This document shows, piece after piece, positions 56,092 to 64,000 of a stretch of 64,000 bases of DNA (within the stretch, counting starts at the first letter, position 1; the number at the start of each line of letters is the position of its first letter). The stretch is from Dipteris shenzhenensis (lineage: Eukaryota > Polypodiophyta > Polypodiopsida > Gleicheniales), in NCBI GenBank assembly GCA_047967505.1, contig CM106540.1; one strand, 5' to 3'. The notes under the pieces are model-generated. The model was not told the origin of the DNA. It was given only the letters and a program-made list of their open reading frames with translations, and made no database searches. The position numbers and the translations under genes are program-made.

Positions 56092-57825
56092 GTGCATCCT
56101 CAAATTAAAAGAGACAATATTCTTCCAACCAATATCTCTCCGTTGAGTGTACATGTTGTGAGTCCATCCCTTGTAGGTGGTGTTGCTTCTCTCTTAAGTT
56201 CCTCGCCATCACCTCCTATGAAAACAACTGTGGCTACCAAACCTTGTCCAAAAAGGAAGGTGGATGAAGTAGATTGTCTTGATGAAAGGAAAGCAAAATT
56301 GGTAGAGATAAAAGAAGAATACCCGCCTTGTGTAGATAATGAGAATGTGCCTGCTTTGCATGAAGCGCACAACTAGTGTGGTCCTGAAATAGAGCTTGTT
56401 GTCAAAGTTGTACAGGTTTTCAAAATTGATCTTAAAATCAAAATTTGTGTTTTCGATGGGAAGGTACTGAATAAGTATGGAACGTACATGTTGTCCAATG
56501 TGATAATACGTACATGTTGTCCAATGTGAATTATCACAGATGCTTGAAGGTTAATCTAGTTGATAGGGTCGCCTTAGGTTTCATAACCCTACACATTGAT
56601 GAGCTCTTTTATGGTGAGTTTGTGAAGTCGTTGAACATAGGTGATTGTATCAGGTTGACCAACTTCTCTATTTGTTTTAGAAACCCTAGGAATGATGGGG
56701 GAACTACCGACTACATCATTGCTTTTGATCCCTCCACTAGAGTCGAAAGGATAGAACCATTTACTATTGTTCCAGAAATCTATCCCCAAGGAACCATCTA
56801 CTAGTATAAGGAAAGGTGTAGGAATTTAGTTAATAAGGGTGAGGGAAACCAGCTCCCTTTTGCAACACTTACCGTGACCATCATAAAATTGGGGGCTTCA
56901 TACAAGCTACATGACGAGTTAATTGTGGGAGACGGTAATCTACATGAGGATTTTATAACAGTAAGACGTCCTTACCATTTGAAAATATTACTCTTTAATT
57001 CTTCTTGTGTACAACTCTCTTCACTCCTATGGCCCAAATCTAAAACTTATGTGTTGCACCTTCAATTGCTTTTTAACAGCTCACCTTTTGGAGCAACCGA
57101 CGCTCTGACATTGTTAAAATCGTGGAGAAATTCAAAGTTTTTGGAGAGGCAAAGTTCATTATGCACAATGTTGGATGCAAGAAAAACACCCTACCTATTG
57201 TGTTAAACATGCTTGACATTACCATAGCTGTGCCAATCAAAGACCAATCGCTCGCAGCCTATCTCTCGCCTGTCTTCGCTGCACACATCCAACACATTGG
57301 ATACAGAAACGAGGTCCACTCCCTTATCGTCGAAGTCAACAGCCTACACTTTTTGACTTTGATTTTAAAACTCTCACTAAGTCCATTTACAAACATTGCA
57401 GGTGATTGGAACCTTAGCGTAACGGGTGTTAACTCAGCCCTTTATGAAAGTGCATGCGCCATATGCAAGGGAAACAAGATATCAAGAGATGGAGATAATG
57501 TCTTCTGTTTGTCCAATGACAAAGCATCATCTCTTATCAAAATACGTAAAGTAAAGGCCCTTATAACAACCGCCGAAGGAGCACTGATTGATGTCACTTT
57601 GAAAGACACAATTGTTGATAAGGTTTTAAGGCTTCCTTGACCTTTTGCAGACTTGCTTCATGGAAATATGTCACTGCTGAAGTCCTACTTGTTCAACAAG
57701 AAAATAGGCCGCCGTTTTCTTACCAACGACTTTGGTTGTGTTACGGCCTTTATTGCCCCCACTGTCGAGGATCTGAAGTGAGGCGTGTCCTTGCCTTGAC
57801 CAGAAGTCTACTTCTCTTCATGTAG
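56092..57825 (+). pseudogene. OB-fold / RPA-like protein carried by the Helentron, broken
   Basis: The first frame (56092–56376) is a Lys/Glu-rich leader ending at a stop. The next readable block, about 56400–56810, contains VVQVFKIDLKIKICVFDGKV and NIGDCIRLTNFSICFRNP, resembling a replication-protein-A OB fold. A 26-bp tandem duplication at 56482–56533 shifts the frame in its middle. 57122–57640 carries HIQHIGYRNEVHSLIVEV and a Cys pair in CAICKGNKISRDGDNVFC, like the zinc ribbon of RPA large subunits. A shifted end reads NDFGCVTAFIAPTVEDLK. RPA-like genes are common cargo of plant Helitrons. The assignment rests on motif resemblance only. Confidence 0.45.
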
Positions 57826-58015
57826 TAAGAGATGTGCTCCTCAAGAAGCACTTTGTATAAATGGTTTTCTTAGCAATAAAGACTTCTATGGAGTTTGTAT
57901 ATTCAAAGTTTTAGGCTTGCAATGAAATTTTGTATCTTTAATAAAAGTTAGCTTTGGATATTACTTTTTACATATCCATTAAAATAGTCTCCTTGCATTC
58001 TTAAACAATCAAAGG

Positions 58016-58803
58016 TATGGAAAGTAGTGACATCCAATTTGTTGCGAGGTATCTAAACAATAATTGTGTTTTAAACTGTATATCATATCTGCTTAACTTT
58101 CACATGTCCATACACTCTTTGAAAGCTTCCATATGCGACGAAGTGAAAGATCTAATGGAAGGGAGGAAACAAAGCTTTGTCAACTAGAAGAACAGATTCA
58201 TCGATGTATTATTTGAGACTCTATATCCAAGAGTTGGAGACTTTGAAGGGTATCTTTGTTGCGTAGAACATGAAGGGTTCACACTCAACCCATTCGACTC
58301 ATTCGCATTGTCAACCTCAGTGAAAAAAAATGTGCATTCAAACTAGAGCAATTCGTTGGAAACACCGATCAAATCTACAAATTCTATGACTTTGATAATT
58401 CGAATCACAAAACTTTAACTATGCAAATGCCGATTCAACAACCAAATATGACCATTTATCCATGCGAGGTTCCTCGACAAGAAAAAAAATGTAAATGTTG
58501 GTCTGCACACATGGAGGAATGCCTACGAAGCATCGTGCTTGAAGAAAGGGAAACCAAAAACACAAACATTAAAGAGCGTATGCAACAAATGTTTCCCCTC
58601 TACAATATTTCGACATCAAGTATGAAGAGCAAGATCTCAAAAATTAAGCACACCCATGGAAGCATTACCGTTGAACACAACAAAGATGCGCAAAACTCCA
58701 CACTAGAAATTTCTTCGCTACCCATGGTCATTTTACAAAAGCATGGACCAAGAATTTCTATTGATACCAACATCACCCCCTCGAATTTTTCGCTCAAATG
58801 TTA
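58016..58803 (+). pseudogene. Possible OTU-like cysteine-protease segment, broken
   Basis: The frame from the ATG at 58016 reads ARYLNNNCVLNCISYLL, then HSLKASICDEVKDLMEGRKQ, before a stop. This resembles the catalytic start of OTU proteases (D-G-N-C … I-S-Y … H-x-x-L-R … C-x-x-V), with NNNC in place of DGNC. After stops and a frameshift near 58330, 58421–58803 continues as a Lys-rich, Ser/Thr-rich segment. OTU domains occur in some animal Helitrons. The match is short and I give it low weight. Confidence 0.3.
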
Positions 58804-58892
58804 AAATGTTGCTCGCGACAAGTAAAAATATATATAAATAATATCAAAGACACACGATCACATGATTGCTTTTCATGTGAAAGAAACAAATC

Positions 58893-59753
58893 ATGTATCT
58901 CAAGAATGCAACATTTGATTGGGTAAAAGAAAAAAGAAAAGATGCAAGTGCCATATTTCAAAAGAAGGCCCACAAGATTTGTCTTAAATGCAACAAGGCA
59001 ATAAAAAAAGGTGTTCTCCCTAAGCTTTTTACTCTATTGAATATATCACTGAACAAACCTTTGCCTAATGTGTGCATCCTCAACAATGTGGAGGAACATC
59101 TAGTGGTGCCAAGGCTTGCTTTCCCACAAATTAGGGAGATGACTTTTAACAGGCAAATGGCAATTAGTGGAAGTATTTTCAATGTACTAGCAGATCCAAA
59201 CAAAATACAAGTTTTGCCATGCTTTGTGGATGATGATCACGGTGTCATTGTTGGAATCAAAAGGAGATTGCAATACAAATCAACATTTGCAATAGGCAAG
59301 GTTAGGCCTTACACTCTCATGAAAGCTTTGAAAATGCTTGTCACAACACCATTATATAGAGCTAACAATGTTGTTGTGAACAATGATTGGTATGAAAATA
59401 TGCCCTCGCCGAGTCGATCCTCATTACATTCCTTTGAAGAAGACCCCACAAATAATGAGAGCACCATGGAAGAAGATGACATAGAAATCGACACATTGGT
59501 ACACAACTTAGTTAGCACAGAGGAAGTAATAGATTTTGAAACACAACCAATTTATGTGGCCCGTTCAGAGAATCAAAAAACATTGGGTGTTTTCAAAGAC
59601 GAGCATTGTGAAGAGTTGAATTTCCCGTCCCTATATTTTGGCTTCCCTAGAATGGTTCACAATCATAAGCTAACATATTTGGACATAGAGAAATGGGAAA
59701 TAATGCACAAGTCATTGAAATTCGCTCATAATATTACAAATCTTTTTTTTTAA
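58893..59753 (+). pseudogene. Helentron N-terminal region (DUF6570-like)
   Basis: A 286-aa open frame. KICLKCNKAIKKGVLPKL is a short Cys pair module. LNNVEEHLVVPRLAFPQIRE, FNRQMAISGSIFNVLADPNK and IQVLPCFVDDD correspond, as I recall the family, to DUF6570, which precedes the Helitron_like_N domain in Helentrons. An acidic linker (EEDPTNNESTMEEDDIEIDT) follows, then HCEELNFPSLYFGFPR, the usual lead into Rep. The frame is lost just after 59750 at a T8 run. Confidence 0.7.
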
Positions 59754-59765
59754 GCTATAAAGGTT

Positions 59766-60830
59766 ATGATCCATCTGGTGATGCAATCCATATGGGTATG
59801 CTTAAGAAAAGGAATGCTAAAAAATAAATTGCTTTGTGCAAAAGATGTCAAAAATAACACGAACATTGAACAATTAATGAAGTCAAGGATAGGGTATAGG
59901 GACTTTGAAAACCTTCGAACATCACCCGATCACAAAGAAAGACTACGCAAAGAAGTGTTTGCAATGATGTGTCAATTGGGGCCACCATGTTTCTTTGTCA
60001 CTTTCTCTTGTCCAGAACGAATGTGGGAACCCTTAGTGACCGCCCTCAAAACAAAGTGTAGCGTGCACACTCAAGCACAAAGTGCAACACTCCAAGACCC
60101 AAACATCATGCAACTTATTCGACAAAACCCATCTCTATGCCCCCGATATTACACGCACAAGTTACAAAATATGATCCGCCTCCTACGTAAGGGCATGTCA
60201 ATAATAGGAGAGTGGTAGCGTTCATAGGTAACCATATCACATGTGACAAAAAGCTGCTTACTGAAAAGATGACCAAAATACAAACTCACAGACATGCAAA
60301 GACATGTACAAAGGGTCAACGCAAAATTTGCAGATTCCACTATCCCAAGCCCCAATGCATGCAACAATGATACTAACTCCACTTGAGTGTGGAGATAGGG
60401 ATAATTTCAAAGAGGAATGTATTCGAATTCGGCAAGGGATTCACAAAATTGAAACCATAGAAGACGTTAAGTTCCCAAAATGGTTGAGAAGTCTACAAAT
60501 AGACATAGAAACATACATCCTATCCCTAAGAGCTTCAATATCAAAACCAACATTATTCTTAAAACGTGAGCCAAAGGACATCTTCACCAATGCTTTTAAC
60601 AAAAAGATTAGCTTCCTCTAGCGATCTAACATGGACATACAATTCATCTTGGACCCATACACTATTGCATCGTATTGCACCTCATACATCACAAAAATAG
60701 AAACCACAGTCACAGAATCGATGCATGACACATTGACAACATGCTTGCAAGAGAATAACCCCATGCAAGAGAGATTAAGGAAAATGGGGAATACTTTTCT
60801 ACACGCCCAACAAATGAGTTCATAACTTGT
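59766..60830 (+). pseudogene. Helentron Rep nuclease remnant lacking the HUH segment
   Basis: IGYRDFENLRTSPDHKERLR and PPCFFVTFSCPERMWEPLVT are the Helitron_like_N core. After GMSIIGEW the frame stops, and the text resumes about 10 bases on in another frame as VVAFIGNHITC, THRHAKTCTKG and KICRFHYPKP. The piece that should carry the two metal-binding histidines (HUH) lies between these and is missing. Further along TMILTPLECGDRDNFKEECI continues, and 60631–60825 reads LDPYTIASYCTSYITK, which still shows the paired tyrosines. Several frameshifts follow. Confidence 0.72.
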
Positions 60831-60832
60831 AG

Positions 60833-62400
60833 CCTTCATAACTCTCTCACTACCACTGCACAGATCCAGTAGGGACTTCCAATTTATAAACACAAACGAG
60901 AAGGGGAAAAGAGCATTCATTCTAACGCGTAAAGACGAATTACAATCATTAGACAATGAGTCCACTGATATTTCTTGTCGAGGTATCATCGACAAATATA
61001 CCCATCGGCAAAACATGGATGATTTATGTCTTGCAACCTTCGCCGCTGAATACAACCATGACAACAATACTTTCAATAAAAGAAAGAAACCAAAAATGTT
61101 ACGGTTTATCAAGTTCAACAAAATTAAAGACCCTGACAATCACTATTGCAAGCAACTTCTTCTTTATTACCCATTCAGAGATGATGAGGACAAACAATTG
61201 AGAGTCCACGAGACTTGGAAAGAAGCCCACTATGCAAATGAAAATATAATACGCATCAACAAAGAGAAGTACAACTACCAGTACTATGACAATAATGACA
61301 TAGAAGGTCTTCCTACAAATGTTATGGACGATCTACGCAATAAGCAAGAAAAAGAGAATTCCTACGATATATCCTTGGACATGCCAGTGATATTAAAAAG
61401 CATCAAGAGCGACCCCAATACATGCTCACCACAAAGGAGCAAGTTCTAATGGACTATGGAGAGTACTTCCAAAAGATAAGATCACTCAACAAGGAGCAAA
61501 GACAACTATTCAACGATGTAATGTTGCGCAAACAACTAGCACCACAAGGAAAAATACACTTGTTTCTTACTGGAGGGGCAAGAATAGGGAAAACATATCT
61601 TCTACTCCTATTAGTGCAAGTCTTGATTAGACATATTGGCAAACAGAACCCTAATGCTTTGAAGTACAATCTATCATGCACCAGAATAATGATGTGTTCA
61701 TAAACACACTCAACTCATTCAGGAAATGCACCCACACAATCGAAGATTTGGACTACAACAATAAAACATGCGTGCGCCCAGCACTAGTAGACACACATTC
61801 CCCCACCTATACTACACAAATTCACAAACACGAAAGCACAATGACATGGTAATGCACCTTTGCAATGGACAAAATCATGTGCTCCTTGCAAGGGATCACT
61901 TCTCACATGCAATATGCAGCAAAACAAAAACACTAGAGGATTTGAGAAACACATGCGGCTTGCACACCAGAATTGAGATAAAGGAAGGTATGCTAGTAGA
62001 ACTCTACTCAAGAAATATCAACCAACAAGACGAACTAGTAACCGGCACCGATGGAGTTTTTAAGATGGCTTCAACATCTGCCGGGAGGGACATAGTGTGG
62101 ATATTGTTCCCTTCAAAAGACATTGGCATGTGAGCACGCCAAACAAGCATCCTCACTCGAGAACAATTTCCTATACAACCAGTAGCTGCAAGGACAATAC
62201 ACTAAGCACAAGGCCTAACATTGGAAAGACTCGCTTTCTCACTAAGGGGAGTACAAGGACACTATCATACATGACACTATCTCGCGTAAAGGACATCGAA
62301 AGGTTGCACTTACTAGAACCATTTACAAATGAAAACTTCCACGTCGATAAAGATGTACAAGATGAGATGCATAGACTCAACACAAATGCAACTTGGGTAA
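60833..62400 (+). pseudogene. Helentron PIF1-like helicase remnant
   Basis: 61015–61449 reads DDLCLATFAAEYN and HYCKQLLLYYPFRDDEDKQL, the spacer between Rep and helicase. 61422–61703 has LNKEQRQLFNDVMLRKQ and the Walker A loop LFLTGGARIGKTYLLLLLVQ; PIF1 enzymes usually have GGAGTGKT, so the third loop glycine is Arg-Ile here. Motifs II–IV are deleted. 61768–62130 has NGQNHVLLARDHFS and the late helicase spacer RIEIKEGMLVELYSRNINQQ. 62180–62385 shows PVAARTIH, AQGLTLERL and LSRVKDIERLHLL (motifs V and VI). The Walker lesion and deletion rule out activity. Confidence 0.75.
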
Positions 62401-62439
62401 TGATAGGAAACTCCCATCACCAGCAAAGACAAGGCAAAC

Positions 62440-63061
62440 GAGTTTCACTAGGGTCACTAAACACAAGGTCGCTAGCAAAATACATTGCAAACATTGAAGG
62501 TACCACAAAGATGATGGAATGATGTGTCATCTGTCTTCAAGAGACAAAGGCAAGACATCAAAAGCAACTAACACCATGAGGATTCATTGCAATTTACAAT
62601 TTCCCCCACACAAGACAATGCACACTTATCCGAGAAAACTTGCCACCAATACATACTGTTGAGACATACACGAAGCAGGGGTAGAAATCACATCCATCAA
62701 CACAACAATTGAAGACAAGATTTACCAAATCTTTAATATATATAGGCCGCCTTCTCAAAGATATAACATGTTCTTAACATATCTTCATGAAGTCATAATG
62801 ACCACCAACAGAAGAGCCAACTCATCGACAATAATTTTAGGGGACTTTAACATAGGCATGGGCAAAACATCACCTACATCCACAAACTTGCAAGCTCTCG
62901 TGCAATCCTTAGGGCTCCAACTACACCTCCAAAATCCCACAACTATCTACGATTCACATTTGGATCAAATTTGGAGTGACTTGAAGGCAAAAAAAATACA
63001 CACGGAGATATCACACACTTATTGGACTGACCACTCCATAGTATTTGTGTACATCGAATAG
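62440..63061 (+). pseudogene. Apurinic-type endonuclease domain fused after helicase
   Basis: SLGSLNTRSLAKYI is the N-terminal strand and Asn of the exonuclease-endonuclease-phosphatase fold; a stop follows, then VICLQETKARHQKQL (metal-binding Glu). IYRPPSQRYNMFLTYL, TIILGDFNIGMG (Asp/Asn pair), YDSHLDQIWSDL and YWTDHSIVFV (the SDH motif as TDH) follow in the right order to 63061. The frame is open for the last 97 aa. This domain is diagnostic for the Helentron branch and is not expected in ordinary plant Helitrons. Confidence 0.75.
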
Positions 63062-63099
63062 AACTTCGCTAGCGATCTATACATATTAAAAAAAGGTTG

Positions 63100-64000
63100 G
63101 TGGGACAAGGACTACGAATCCATTACTTTCTCAAGAGAGAAAAAATTTCGGCACACACTATAAGCCAAGCAGAGTCCCTATGGGAACCCCACCTTGTTTG
63201 TTTTCAGTGGTATGGTAGATGGTAGTTCCAAGTTTCTTTACGTCGTGGTGATAAGTCTCCACCATCAAACTAAACTATTAGCATTACCACTCAATTCCTA
63301 TTATACTATTAGTATTACCACTCAATTCATATGCATTCAAGGTAGGCTGGTCCTTCATTTGCTTGGCCATCTCCCATGTGACAACAACTAAAGGCAATAA
63401 TTTATAACATGGGTAAAGGCTCACAAGCAATCCAATCAATCCAAATTGAACCTGTCTTAAATTATGGATTCTTGATTGTCTCAGGACTCCTCGAACTGAG
63501 TGAGAGGTGAGTGGTCACCAAGGTTGGAAGTAAGGGGGAACATACGTACTCCGTATTGCAATAAGTGGTCCATTGACCCCCACTTCTGGTTTTCAAGCAT
63601 GGTTGTCCAACCTCTTCATGAAGCTTCCATTTTCTCCATGTACCCCAATACAGCAAGGGAGAGTATGCATATATATCTCACAAAAGTGGTGGTCCAAAGG
63701 ATACCTTGGGACAATTATAATTCCAGTCTATCTATCTTCTCCACAATGGTAAAATTACATCACATGCAAGTTAATAATATAATTCCCCTTATAATTAATC
63801 ATAATTAATCCAACAATTCCAAGCTCCTTTTTCCAAGGACTGTAAGTGTTCCCAAGGGTATCCACTGGCCCGAAGATTAGGAATAGGCACTTTAGACTAT
63901 TTTTCTACTTTGATTTTTGTGCCCAATTCTAAAATGCAGATTTGAGGCCTAAGATGATGGATTTTGAGAAAAAGTGATGATGATGAAAGTTATAGCGAAT
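63100..64000. other. Right flank, no gene recognised
   Basis: A few residues of the Helentron frame may continue to about 63150. No other protein is recognised. TATTAGYATTACCACTCAATTC occurs twice (63276 and 63306), a 30-bp tandem repeat. Confidence 0.45.

Larger units (their letters stand above)
56092..63100 (+). mobile_element. Helentron-type rolling-circle transposon, degenerate
   Basis: Plus-strand order: OB/RPA-like module (56092–57825), possible OTU-like segment (58016–58803), DUF6570-like N-terminal region (58893–59753), Rep remnants (59766–60830), PIF1-like helicase remnants (60833–62400), and an apurinic-type endonuclease (62440–63061). The Rep–Hel–EN order with a DUF6570-like lead-in is the Helentron (Helitron2/EN-containing) arrangement. 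Many frameshifts and deletions make it inactive. Terminal structures were not identified, so the ends are set by coding content. Confidence 0.78.

Overview
This is a stretch of nuclear DNA from a land plant. It has intron-split genes with GT–AG borders, a plant-type pyruvate decarboxylase and a plant DUF7733 membrane protein. It also carries Ty1/copia and Ty3/gypsy retroelements, plant-style LINEs (DUF4283, CCHC knuckle, endonuclease, reverse transcriptase, zinc-binding reverse-transcriptase tail), long GA/TG microsatellites and very few genes. Low gene density, a 15.6 kb intron and a Helentron-like rolling-circle element suggest a large-genome, non-flowering plant such as a fern or lycophyte. 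That last step is inference; the sequence does not name the species.

Layout. 1–1.05 kb: 3' part of a DUF7733 membrane-protein gene (+). 1.4–8.4 kb: intergenic DNA with diverged tandem repeats, a degraded coiled-coil reading frame, a G/C-tract foldback element and a small hairpin. 8.5–10.8 kb: decayed LINE (+). 10.9–11.2 kb: 130-bp tandem duplication. 11.4–15.8 kb: broken copia retrotransposon (−). 17.6–19.0 kb: another LINE fragment (−). 20.07–38.48 kb: a complete seven-exon pyruvate decarboxylase gene (+, 589 aa predicted). Its last intron alone spans 15.6 kb and holds a LINE whose 5' region is packed with GTACGG motifs, a gypsy remnant, a short gag-only copia element with 5-bp target duplications, and another LINE remnant. 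39.2–44.8 kb: an almost full-length LINE bounded by a 12-bp target duplication, with a 681-bp hAT-like element (8-bp target duplication) nested in it. 44.8–55.9 kb: gene-poor DNA with microsatellites, hairpins and several generations of tandem duplications. 56.1–63.1 kb: a degenerate Helentron-type element (+) with an OB/RPA-like module, a possible OTU-like segment, a DUF6570-like region, Rep, a PIF1-like helicase and a C-terminal apurinic-type endonuclease.

Only two host genes can be supported. Pyruvate decarboxylase converts pyruvate to acetaldehyde in cytosolic ethanol fermentation. DUF7733 proteins are membrane proteins of unknown role. Nearly all the rest is transposon sediment, and the nesting (hAT in LINE; copia, gypsy and LINEs in an intron) allows relative dating. 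The most unusual object is the Rep–Hel–EN Helentron, a lineage better known from animals, algae and oomycetes than from land plants.
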